Below are positions 50,699-58,637 of a stretch of 64,000 bases of DNA, piece by piece. A program made the translations under genes and the position numbers. The DNA is taken from contig JAVJVK010000019.1 in NCBI GenBank assembly GCA_040221175.1, positions 62,001 to 126,000 of the forward strand, read 5' to 3'. The first letter of the stretch is position 1; each line of letters opens with the position of its first letter. Source of the stretch: Phycisphaerales bacterium (GTDB taxonomy: Bacteria > Planctomycetota > Phycisphaerae > Phycisphaerales > UBA1924). The notes under the pieces are model-generated. The model was not told the DNA's origin. It searched no databases and saw only the letters and a program-made list of their open reading frames with translations.

Positions 50699-51714
50699 CA
50701 CGATGGCCCGCCTGCGAGACGGTGCAGGAGGCGGCCTGCTCGCCCGTCGGTGATCGCCGCGGCTGCCATGGTGATGCCCTGGGCCAGACTGGCTGCCTTG
50801 CCCGAGACCTCGAGCGCGAGCCCCGCCGTCAGCACCAACGCATCTCGGTGAGGGCCTGTGTCCTCGCCATGCAATACCCGAGCGAGTGCAGCGGCGTTCT
50901 CCCCGGGCGTGCCCCCCTTCAGTTGCTCGGGGTTGCAACGCTCGAGGCCCACCTCTGCCGGATCACGCTCGGTGCGCTCGACCCGATCCCTGCGAACGTC
51001 GAACAACAGAAACGGTCCGCACGGCGTCGCCTCATCCCACCCCGGTTCGCCGTGGACGACGAATGCTCGCTCGATTCCCATCCCCGCCAGAGCGTTCGAC
51101 ATGAGTTCGGCCGCCGCCGGCGAGTACGCCCCGATGACCGCGAATGGCGGGCGGCCCGGGTTGGTTAAGGGCCCCAGAATGTTGAATACCGTGCGCACCC
51201 CCATGGCCTTGCGGATGGGCGCGATCTGCGCCATCGCGGGGTGATAGGCTGGCGCATGCAGGTAGACGAAGCCAGTCTCTCGGAGGCAGTTACTCGCATC
51301 GGGCATCGGTATGCCAATACCGAGCGCCGAGAGCAGGTCGGCCGCGCCGGAGCGTGAACTGATGGATCGATTGCCGTGCTTGATGATCGTGGCGCCGGCT
51401 GCGGTTGCGAGCAGTGCCGCGCCGGTAGAGATGTTGTAGCTGTTGCTTCCATCGCCCCCGGTGCCCACCAGGTCGCAGGCATCGCTGGGCGTCTCAAACT
51501 CGGGTGTCCGGGCGAGCTCGCGCAGACCTCGAGCCAGGCCGCGGACTTCCTCGGCCGATTCGCCCTTGGCCCGCAAGGCCGCCAGCAGTGCGCCGGCCAT
51601 GGCGGGCTCGACAGCACCTTCGGCCAGGGCGTGTGCCAGCAGCATCGCCTCGTCTTCTTGCAGCGAGGTGCCGGCTAACAGGGAGTCGAGTGCGTGCGAG
51701 GCATCGAGTGTCAT
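50698..51714 (-). CDS. trpD: Anthranilate phosphoribosyltransferase
   Basis: 338 residues. PRPP-binding CDLVGTGGDGSNSYNISTG and KHGNRSISSRSGAADLLSALG are the family signatures, with RKAMGVRTVFNILGPLTNPG later. It transfers phosphoribose to anthranilate. Starts inside the end of trpG (overlap 51711-51714). Confidence 0.96.
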   Translation of the reverse strand: MTLDASHALDSLLAGTSLQEDEAMLLAHALAEGAVEPAMAGALLAALRAKGESAEEVRGLARGLRELARTPEFETPSDACDLVGTGGDGSNSYNISTGAALLATAAGATIIKHGNRSISSRSGAADLLSALGIGIPMPDASNCLRETGFVYLHAPAYHPAMAQIAPIRKAMGVRTVFNILGPLTNPGRPPFAVIGAYSPAAAELMSNALAGMGIERAFVVHGEPGWDEATPCGPFLLFDVRRDRVERTERDPAEVGLERCNPEQLKGGTPGENAAALARVLHGEDTGPHRDALVLTAGLALEVSGKAASLAQGITMAAAAITDGRAGRLLHRLAGGPS

Positions 51715-52349
51715 GGCCGCACCTCCGCGGTGGGCGCATAGACCCGCGTCGGGTACGGCGGCCGGACTTCGCGATCATGTACGCCGAGGAAGTTCGCCAC
51801 CATCCGGCCTCCCCACGGTGTGAGCACCGACTCGGGATGAAACTGGACGGCCTCGATCGGCAGCGACCGGTGCCGCAAGCCCATCAGTTCACCACCGTCG
51901 ACATCACGAGACGTCGGGATCAAGTCTGCGTGAAGGTCCTGCTCATGCACCCCGAGCGAGTGGTATCGCCCGACGGGCGTCCCCTGGGGCACGCCCGCGT
52001 ACACGCCGTGTCCGTCGTGCTCGATGTCCGATGGCTTGCCATGCATCAAGCACGCGGCATGCCGGATTGGCGCTCCCCACACGGCGGCAATGGCCTGGAA
52101 GCCCAGGCACACGCCAAGGATCGGAACTGTCTCGGCGAACGCCTCGATCATGGACATGGTGACGCCTGCGCCTTCGGGCCGCCCAGGACCGGGGGAGATC
52201 ATCAGGTGCGTCGGCTGCAGCGCACGCGCCTCGTCTACCGTCAAGGCGTCGTTGCGGTGCGTCAGCACGTCGGCGCCCAGTTCGCGCATGTACTGCACGA
52301 GGTTAAACGTGAACGAGTCGTAGTTGTCGATCATGAGCACCCGCGGCAT
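51711..52349 (-). CDS. trpG: Anthranilate synthase component II (glutamine amidotransferase)
   Basis: 212 residues from the ATG at 52349. Class I amidotransferase triad: Cys in ILGVCLGFQAIA, His and Glu in VQFHPESVLTPWG. Oxyanion region ISPGPGRPEGAG. It gives ammonia to TrpE. A longer open frame to 52604 covers the end of trpE and is not used; the trpE stop is 1 nt away. Confidence 0.95.
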   Translation of the reverse strand: MPRVLMIDNYDSFTFNLVQYMRELGADVLTHRNDALTVDEARALQPTHLMISPGPGRPEGAGVTMSMIEAFAETVPILGVCLGFQAIAAVWGAPIRHAACLMHGKPSDIEHDGHGVYAGVPQGTPVGRYHSLGVHEQDLHADLIPTSRDVDGGELMGLRHRSLPIEAVQFHPESVLTPWGGRMVANFLGVHDREVRPPYPTRVYAPTAEVRP

Positions 52350-52350
52350 C

Positions 52351-53769
52351 TCACCAGCCCCCCTCGGCCAACTCGAGGGCCTTTTCGAGCACCGCCACCT
52401 TCGAGCGCACTTCCTGGTACTCGGCTTCGGGCGAGGAATCGGCCACGATGCCCGCACCGGCCTGGTATGCATACTGCCCATCCTGGAACACGAGCGTGCG
52501 GATGCAGATCGCCTTGTCGGCGCTGGCCGGCCCGTCGTCCACCGGCTTGGCGAAGTAGCCCACCGCCCCGGCATAGAACCCCCGCCCGACCGGCTCGTAC
52601 CCATCGATCAGTTGCATGGCCCGAACCTTCGGCGTGCCCACCAGCGTGCCGGCGGGGAATGAGGCGGCCATCAGGTCCATGGCGTCAACGCCCGCATCAA
52701 GTTCGCCACGTACGCCGCTTACAAGATGCATGACGTGGGAGTATCGCTCGATGACGCGGAACGGATCGACGCGGATCGAGCCAGGCCGAGCCACCCGACC
52801 GAGGTCGTTGCGAGCCAGGTCGACAAGCATGACGTGCTCGGCGGCCTCCTTCGGGTCGGCGGCGAGTTCGGCTTCGAGCGCCCGATCCTCGTCCTCGCTC
52901 TGGCCTCGTTTGCGGGTGCCCGCGATTGGTCGGAGCATGGCCTGGCCTCCCTGGCATCGGAACAAGGCCTCGGGTGAAGCGCCCACCACACGTGTCCCCT
53001 CGATGTCGAGGAAATACATGTACGCAGACGGATTGAGCATTCGAAGGGCTCGATAGACCTGGAAGGGCTCGGTGTGTACCTCGCCGCAGCTGCGAATGCT
53101 GAGCACGAGTTGGAAGACCTCGCCGTTGTAGATGTCCTGCTTGGCCGAGGCGACCCGTTCGAGGAACTCGGGCTGGCACAGGCTGTGCTGCGCTGGCGCG
53201 TGGCCGCTCCGTACTGGCTCGGCCGGGTGCGCGCCGCGCATGGCATGCAGCATCTCCCGCTTCAGCGAAGCGCGTTCCCACTCCTCGCCAGCGTGAAGCA
53301 GGGCCATGCGTCGTGTAAGGTGATCAAATACGAGCAGGCTTCGGGGCGCACAGTACAATGCGATCGGGGCCACATCCGCTCGGCCCGCCGGTGCGGGCAA
53401 GGGCTCGAAGAACCGCACGGCGTCGTATCCGCTTACACCCACGATACCGCCTGCGAACGGCACCCCAGCGGGCACGGGCGCAAGCGATGGCGCGCGGTCC
53501 CGCAGCAATCTGAGCATTTGGAGGAAACCCTCGGTATCCGTCGGTGCCGGGCCTTCTTCGAGGCCTTGAGAAGAGCGGATCTGCAACGGCGAGCCGTCAC
53601 TCGGCAGGCGGGCAGTAAACGCCGGATCCAGGCCGATGAACGAGTATCGCGCCAGCCGGGTGCCGCTCTCGGCCGATTCCAACAGGAAGCAGGGCGAGAA
53701 CTCGGCCAACTTGCGATAGACCGACACCGGCGTGTCGAGGTCGGCAGGAATGTCGAAGGGAGCTTGCAT
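52351..53769 (-). CDS. trpE: Anthranilate synthase component I
   Basis: 472 residues. Feedback site LLESAESGTRLARYSFIG (LLES is the tryptophan-binding motif), chorismate-binding core with SPEALFRCQGGQAMLRPIAG, GTRKRGQSEDEDRALEAELA, LVDLARNDLGRV and SFPAGTLVGTPKVRAMQLI. It makes anthranilate from chorismate with TrpG. First structural gene of the operon; expression likely controlled by the leader upstream. Confidence 0.97.
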   Translation of the reverse strand: MQAPFDIPADLDTPVSVYRKLAEFSPCFLLESAESGTRLARYSFIGLDPAFTARLPSDGSPLQIRSSQGLEEGPAPTDTEGFLQMLRLLRDRAPSLAPVPAGVPFAGGIVGVSGYDAVRFFEPLPAPAGRADVAPIALYCAPRSLLVFDHLTRRMALLHAGEEWERASLKREMLHAMRGAHPAEPVRSGHAPAQHSLCQPEFLERVASAKQDIYNGEVFQLVLSIRSCGEVHTEPFQVYRALRMLNPSAYMYFLDIEGTRVVGASPEALFRCQGGQAMLRPIAGTRKRGQSEDEDRALEAELAADPKEAAEHVMLVDLARNDLGRVARPGSIRVDPFRVIERYSHVMHLVSGVRGELDAGVDAMDLMAASFPAGTLVGTPKVRAMQLIDGYEPVGRGFYAGAVGYFAKPVDDGPASADKAICIRTLVFQDGQYAYQAGAGIVADSSPEAEYQEVRSKVAVLEKALELAEGGW

Positions 53770-53836
53770 GGCCGAACCAGTGTCCTCGGGGCGGCTGTCG
53801 ATGTCTTATCGACTCGTCCAAGGGGTTCAGCCAAAC

Positions 53837-53863
53837 ACCCCCGGGCGAGAAACGCGTGGGGGC
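53837..53863 (-). terminator. Candidate trp attenuator terminator hairpin
   Basis: In the trp transcript: GCCCCC pairs with GGGGGU (six pairs), with an inner GCG/CGC stem around a UUUCU loop, followed by GUUUGG. It lies between the leader peptide stop (53880) and trpE (53769), where a transcription attenuator is expected. The U-run is short, so termination strength is uncertain. Confidence 0.5.
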
Positions 53864-53873
53864 GGCGGCAGAT

Positions 53874-53892
53874 GCGGGTCTAAATGACCCGC
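53874..53892 (-). promoter_or_regulatory. Hairpin at the leader-peptide stop codon (possible pause or antiterminator arm)
   Basis: GCGGGTC and GACCCGC form a perfect 7-bp stem around the loop ATTTA, which holds part of the trpL stop codon. A ribosome at the stop would open it and one stalled at the Trp codons would not, the usual logic of a trp leader. The exact alternative pairing could not be worked out by eye. Confidence 0.5.
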
Positions 53893-53987
53893 AGGAGACC
53901 GACAGGACCTCGCCCCATGTGCCAACGCCACCACCAGCCGCAACTGCGGATGGCTTTGGAGGCAGATTTGGGGTTCGGACCGCTCAT
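53880..53987 (-). CDS. trpL: trp operon leader peptide
   Basis: 35 codons from the ATG at 53987 (an alternative ATG at 54029 with AGGA upstream gives 49). The peptide contains WWWRW, four Trp codons in five (53922-53936), then 13 residues to the stop. Trp is rare, and such a cluster just before trpE is the hallmark of ribosome-mediated attenuation: low charged tRNA-Trp stalls the ribosome there. Transcript direction, distance to trpE (110 nt) and following hairpins agree. The frame is open further upstream only as an antisense shadow of the next gene. Confidence 0.8.
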   Translation of the reverse strand: MSGPNPKSASKAIRSCGWWWRWHMGRGPVGLLRVI

Positions 53988-54137
53988 GACTGCGATTATG
54001 CCAAGATTCGCGTACCCGGTCAAGGCCATTTCTGCATTCCTCACTTGGATTCTCGATATCGGCCGTCCAATGAGGAGATCCGCTATCTCCGTCGAGAGCG
54101 GGGAATCATCGCGGTGATCACGGGGATCATTGGGGGT

Positions 54138-55271
54138 ATGACCACCCTCGATACCAGCGTCGCGACACTCCTCTCGCCCCTCCAAGCCGGCCAGATCGAC
54201 GCGAGGACCCGCGTCTGGATGGCTCCGCTCACTCGGAGCCGGAGCAAGCAGCCCGGTGACGTTCCATGGGAGCTCAATGCCGAGTACTACGGGCAGCGGG
54301 CCGATCCGCTCAAGGGTGCCGCCGTCATCATCTCCGAGGCCACCCAGGTCAGCCCGCAGGGCAAGGGCTACGCCTTCACGCCGGGCATCTACAGCGAAGA
54401 GCAAGTGAAGGGTTGGAAGCTCGTTACCGATGCCGTGCACGATAAGGGGGGGCTCATCCTCGCCCAGCTCTGGCACGTCGGGCGCATCAGCCACGTCGAC
54501 CTGCAACCGAACGGCCAGATGCCAGTCGCTCCCTCGGCCATCCGCGCCGACAGCAAGACCTACACCAGCAAAGAGAGTGGCATGGTGCCCACCAGCCAGC
54601 CGCGGGCTCTCGACACTGACGAGATCCCCGGCGTGGTTGATCAGTTCCGCCAGGCTGCTCGCAACGCCAAGGCCGCGGGCTTCGACGGCGTCGAAATTCA
54701 TGGCGCCAATGGCTACCTGCTCCAGCAGTTTCTCCGCCGATCGACCAATCATCGCGATGATGCATATGGCGGATCGCTCGAGAACCGCGCGAGATTCTGT
54801 CTGGAAGTGACGCGAGCGGTGCTGGAGTCCTGGGAAACCGGCCGCGTGGGCTATCGGATCAGCCCGATGGCCGAGGGCGACGAGGATCCTCAGGACCAGC
54901 CGACGGACACCTATGCCTACCTCGCCGGCGAGCTTGGTCGGATGGGTTTGTCGTACATCCACGTCGTCGAGGCCTTCCGCGCATCCGAGCGGGACGAGAA
55001 GAGCGAGCGCGTCTTTGCCGCCATCCGTCAGGCGTTCCGCGATGCTGGCGGCTCGGCCTACGTTGGCAACGGCGAATACACCGCCGAGGCTGCCGCTCGA
55101 CGTATCGACCAGGACAAGGCCGACGCCGTGGCATTCGGCAAGCCCTTCATCAGCAATCCCGATCTCGCCGAACGATTCCGTCGGAAAGCCCCGCTGAATG
55201 ACTGGGACCAGTCGACGTTCTATGGGGGAGGCCCGGAAGGCTACACGGATTACCCGGCCCTGGAGAGCTGA
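54138..55271 (+). CDS. Old yellow enzyme family NADH:flavin oxidoreductase (alkene reductase)
   Basis: 377 residues from the ATG at 54138. FMN-binding TIM barrel: VWMAPLTRSRSKQPGDVP, AQLWHVGRISHVDLQPNGQ, and the substrate/flavin His-Asn and signature region VEIHGANGYLLQQFLRRSTN then DDAYGGSLENRARF. The final AVAFGKPFISNPDLAERF is standard. NemA/XenB-type enzymes reduce activated C=C bonds and nitro groups. It diverges from the trp leader. Confidence 0.95.
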   Translation: MTTLDTSVATLLSPLQAGQIDARTRVWMAPLTRSRSKQPGDVPWELNAEYYGQRADPLKGAAVIISEATQVSPQGKGYAFTPGIYSEEQVKGWKLVTDAVHDKGGLILAQLWHVGRISHVDLQPNGQMPVAPSAIRADSKTYTSKESGMVPTSQPRALDTDEIPGVVDQFRQAARNAKAAGFDGVEIHGANGYLLQQFLRRSTNHRDDAYGGSLENRARFCLEVTRAVLESWETGRVGYRISPMAEGDEDPQDQPTDTYAYLAGELGRMGLSYIHVVEAFRASERDEKSERVFAAIRQAFRDAGGSAYVGNGEYTAEAAARRIDQDKADAVAFGKPFISNPDLAERFRRKAPLNDWDQSTFYGGGPEGYTDYPALES

Positions 55272-55355
55272 CGGGTACCGTCGAATACAGCGTCTCTTTC
55301 CACAGTTAAGTCCGTAAGGCTTCACCCAGACATGCGACTATCCTCTGGAGGAACG

Positions 55356-56531
55356 ATGATGAGGCAAGGATCCATGGCCGTCCGGATGCTCTCCATCGCA
55401 ACGATCGCGCTGGTGGCCGCCACCGTGGCGTTCGCCAGCGTACTGCGGCCGATGCCGCGTACCACCAGCAATGCTTCAACGGAAGGCTTCGCAATGACGA
55501 CGATGCAGTCGACCACGAGCAACACAACGCCCCTGAAGGTCTTCGACGTGAATGGCAACCTCGTTGGACCGTTTTCGTTGCCTCGCGTCGAACTCACAGA
55601 GTCGCAATGGAAGGATCGGCTGAGCCCCGAGGCCTTCAAGATCCTCCGCAATGCTGGTACGGAGGCGCCCTTCTGCGGCACGCTCTTGGACAACAAGAAG
55701 GATGGCGTGTATGCCTGTGCCGGCTGCCAACTGCCGCTGTTCGCCAGCGACGCCAAGTTCACCAGCGGCACGGGATGGCCCAGCTTCTTCAAGCCGGTTG
55801 CGACCGAGAACATCAACATCAAGGAAGACACCAGCCACGGCATGATTCGTACCGAGATCCTGTGTGCCCGCTGCGATGGCCACCTGGGCCACGTGTTCAA
55901 CGATGGGCCGGCGCCCACGGGCATGCGGTTCTGCGTGAACAGCGAGAGCTTGGAGTTTACCGAAGCCGATGATCTCCAGAGTCTTGGGGAAGTCGGTGTT
56001 GCCTACTTCGCCGGCGGATGTTTCTGGTGCGTGGAGGGCGTGTTCGAGCAGCTTCAGGGTGTCTACGACGTAACCAGCGGATACACGGGTGGCCATGAGA
56101 ACCCCGAGGTCCTGCCGGTCACATATAAGCAGGTTACCACCGGCGCCACGGGCCATGCCGAGTCGGTCCGCATCGTGTACGACCCCGAGGTCATCTCGTA
56201 CGAGGCCCTGCTCGAAGTCCACTTCGCCACACACGACCCGACCACCCTCAACCGCCAGGGGGGCGACGTCGGCACGCACTACCGCAGCGCAATCTTCTTT
56301 GCAAACGAGCAGGAGAAGAAAATCGCGCAGGCCTTCATCGACAATCTCGGGAAGAAGGGCGAGTTCAAGGATCCGATCGTCACCACGCTCGAGCCTCTGA
56401 ACGGATTCCAGGTGGCCGAAGACTACCACCAGAACTACGCCGAGTTGAATCCTGATCAGCCCTATATCTGCAACGTGGCCCTGCCCAAGATCGAGAAGGT
56501 CAAGAGGAAGTTTCCCCAGAAGGTCCGCTAG
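55356..56531 (+). CDS. msrBA: Fused peptide methionine sulfoxide reductase MsrB-MsrA, exported
   Basis: 391 residues from the ATG at 55356 (GGAGG 5 nt upstream). A membrane/signal helix (about 12-32, MLSIATIALVAATVAFASVL) sends the enzyme outside the cytoplasm. MsrB (about 85-195): zinc ligands CAGC and CARC, TSGTGWPSFF, GHLGHVFNDG and catalytic Cys in MRFCVNS. MsrA (about 205-375): catalytic GGCFWCVEGVF, TGATGHAESVRI, GDVGTHYRSAIFF. The B-A order is opposite to the common MsrA-MsrB fusion. It repairs both Met-sulfoxide stereoisomers in envelope proteins. Confidence 0.95.
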   Translation: MMRQGSMAVRMLSIATIALVAATVAFASVLRPMPRTTSNASTEGFAMTTMQSTTSNTTPLKVFDVNGNLVGPFSLPRVELTESQWKDRLSPEAFKILRNAGTEAPFCGTLLDNKKDGVYACAGCQLPLFASDAKFTSGTGWPSFFKPVATENINIKEDTSHGMIRTEILCARCDGHLGHVFNDGPAPTGMRFCVNSESLEFTEADDLQSLGEVGVAYFAGGCFWCVEGVFEQLQGVYDVTSGYTGGHENPEVLPVTYKQVTTGATGHAESVRIVYDPEVISYEALLEVHFATHDPTTLNRQGGDVGTHYRSAIFFANEQEKKIAQAFIDNLGKKGEFKDPIVTTLEPLNGFQVAEDYHQNYAELNPDQPYICNVALPKIEKVKRKFPQKVR

Positions 56532-56664
56532 CGGAAGGTCCGCGAGCCAGCGGCGTCCTGTCCGCGTTCTAAGAAGGCGAGGCCCGGCGCTCTTTTTGGC
56601 GCGCGACAGGCAGCCCGCTGCCGGCTACCCCGCGGCTGGTTCCCGGACGATCGATGGCCCGACG

Positions 56665-56895
56665 GGCCGTGTGTGGCCGGCCCGCGCACCAGTGTTGCCG
56701 TCGCCCGCACCAGTGTGGCCGCCACGCGCCCTAGTGCTGGCGGTCCGCGTACCTGTGCTGGCCGCTCGCGCACCGGGGCTGGCGTCGCGCGCACTGGTGC
56801 GGCTGGCTCCCGCATTGGTGTTGGTCGCTCCTGCACTGGTGCGCGTGGTTCGCGCACTGGTGTTGGCGGCTCCCGCACCGGTGCGCGCGCCACCC
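56665..56895. repeat. Array of eleven degenerate 21-bp tandem repeats with palindromic core
   Basis: Units begin at 56665, 56686, 56707 and every 21 bp to 56875. The core is GCACTGGTGC or the perfect palindrome GCACCGGTGC (56875-56884), followed by a GGC-rich spacer. All six frames show heptapeptide patterns (VREPxxP-like on the minus strand), a result of the 21-bp period. Different in sequence from the array at 41963-42172 but identical in period. Confidence 0.88.
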
Positions 56896-57677
56896 GCAGG
56901 CCTGCGATTCTCAACAACACCCCTGCGATTCTCAACCGCACCGCCTGCGATACGGACGATGTTTGGGCTCTTCCCCGCGTCCCGGTTCGCGAGCGATGCT
57001 AACCCGAGAAGTGACCGAACGGGATATGCGGACGCCGGTGCTCGGCGTCCTTCGGAGGCCGCGGCTACGTTGTTCTCGGGCGTCGATCGGCCTCCGGGCC
57101 GGCAGGGATCAGTGCCCGGCCCCTCGCATTACCGACCTCTGACGAACCCCGTGGTGACGCGGGGGGCCCCTGTCCCGGCGACGAGACGCCGGTAGCTGCT
57201 CGGCTTGAAGGAGCCGCTGGCGTGGGCCAGCGGACTGGGCGTCCCCGTGGCCTGTACGTCGACCCGGCCGTGATACTTGCCCCCTCGCTCCGCGATCCGG
57301 AGGTGGGGGGCACGCTGGCCGGGCACCTGGCGGGCTGGGCGGGACGGCGGCTGCGGGTGCCCGAGCGGTTCGAGCCGGATGGGGAGGCGGTGCGGTGGCA
57401 TCGGGGGAGGGCTTTAGGGTGGCCAGCCTCATCGGCGAGAACTGCCCGAGCCCCCACTGAGGATTGATCAGGGATGCATGCTCGTAGACAGAAGCGATCA
57501 TCGCACGCGTAGGGACCCTCCTTGGGCCGCGAGGTGGAGCGGTGCGAAGCGAGGTGCGCGTCCGCGCGGCCCGGGCGCAGATCCGTGCGCTCGGGGTCCA
57601 CGTGACGCCCTCCCAGTCCCTTCTCCTTGTGGCACGCGGATTGCCAACACGGATCTGGGAACAACGGAGACGCCACC
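56896..57677. other. Gene-poor region after the second repeat array
   Basis: No supported gene. It starts with a pair of CTGCGATTCTCAAC direct repeats 20 bp apart (56902 and 56922). A small open frame at 57222-57467 (81 codons) has no recognised product. The upstream part of the 57678 operon must hold its promoter, which could not be located. Confidence 0.5.
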
Positions 57678-58622
57678 ATGCACGACCTTGATCGCATCCA
57701 GGCAGAATTCGAAGACGACTCGCCATTCGATGGCGGCAACGCGTTTGACGATGGGTTCGAGGATGAATTCGAATCGGATGACTTCGACGACGAGCCACTC
57801 GCTGAAGAACGCGACGACGACTCGGACCTATATGACGAGGACCACGACCTCGAAATGTCGGATGAATTCGATCGTGGGTATGAAATGAATGGATTCGACA
57901 CCGCTTCGGCGGACGACGACGACCTGCCGCTGGACGAAGACATGGAGATGGAGCTGGCCTCCGAGCTTCTCGCCGCCACGGATGACGATCAGCTCGAACG
58001 CACTATGCAACGGATCGTCCACGCGCGCACCCGTCGTCGTCGTCCGCCGCAGCCTTCCTTCGAAGAGGTTGACGACGAGTTCGATGACTTGGACCTGGAC
58101 GACGGCGAAGACGACGAGCGTCGTCGCCGACGGCGCCGTCGTCGCCGTCGGCGAAATCGGCGCCGGGGCCTGCTTGGCAAGGCGCTCAAGGGCATCGCCA
58201 AGAAGGCCCTCCCCATCGTCGGAGGGGCGATCGGCTCGGCGGTCCCGATCATCGGCACGGCCGCGGGCGCGGGTATCGCAAGCCGAGCCGGAAAGGCCTT
58301 CGGGCTCGAACTGGAGGGCCTAAGCCCCGAGGACCAAGAGTTCGAACTGGCGAGGCGCATCGTTCGCCTGGGAGCCGAAGCCGCCGCGGAGGCCGATGCC
58401 ATCGATGACGCGGTCGACGACGAAACCGCAGCCAAGGTCGGCATGATCCGTGCCGCGGGCAAGCACGCCCCGGGCGTTATGCCCAGGCCCGACGCAGCGG
58501 GCCGTCGTCCCGAGATGCGTCAACGCCCTCGACGTTCTCCCGGCGCGAGCGGGGGCGGTGGCGATGGACAGACCGGTCGCTGGGTGCGTCGCAACGGGCG
58601 CATCGTCCTTCTGGACCTCTAA
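57678..58622 (+). CDS. Acidic / poly-arginine / glycine-zipper protein of unknown function
   Basis: 314 residues from the ATG at 57678 (GGAG upstream). Residues 1-145 are strongly acidic (FEDDSPFDGGNAFDDGFEDE; DDEFDDLDLDDGEDDE). A run of about 12 Arg follows (147-163), then a Gly/Ala-rich amphipathic segment (GLLGKALKGIAKKALPIVGG, AAGAGIASRAGKAFG; about 164-206), then LEGLSPEDQEFELARRIVRL. The last residues are WVRRNGRIVLLDL. The mix of an acidic shield and a basic, glycine-zipper membrane-active-looking core suggests a masked pore or nucleic-acid-binding protein, but this is conjecture. First gene of a four-gene run. Confidence 0.7.
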   Translation: MHDLDRIQAEFEDDSPFDGGNAFDDGFEDEFESDDFDDEPLAEERDDDSDLYDEDHDLEMSDEFDRGYEMNGFDTASADDDDLPLDEDMEMELASELLAATDDDQLERTMQRIVHARTRRRRPPQPSFEEVDDEFDDLDLDDGEDDERRRRRRRRRRRRNRRRGLLGKALKGIAKKALPIVGGAIGSAVPIIGTAAGAGIASRAGKAFGLELEGLSPEDQEFELARRIVRLGAEAAAEADAIDDAVDDETAAKVGMIRAAGKHAPGVMPRPDAAGRRPEMRQRPRRSPGASGGGGDGQTGRWVRRNGRIVLLDL

Positions 58623-58637
58623 GGAAGGGGCCGACGC

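Noticed and set aside
53880-55325. A 481-codon minus-strand frame over the old yellow enzyme gene
   Set aside because: Only its last 35-49 codons (the trp leader) are supported; the remainder is antisense to a well-conserved enzyme.
56528-56941. Minus-strand frame with VREPxxP heptads over the second array
   Set aside because: Same reasoning as the first array. Plus-strand frames are equally open with other heptads.
57222-57467. 81-codon plus-strand frame
   Set aside because: No recognisable domain, ribosome site or conserved neighbour spacing; left as gene-poor region.
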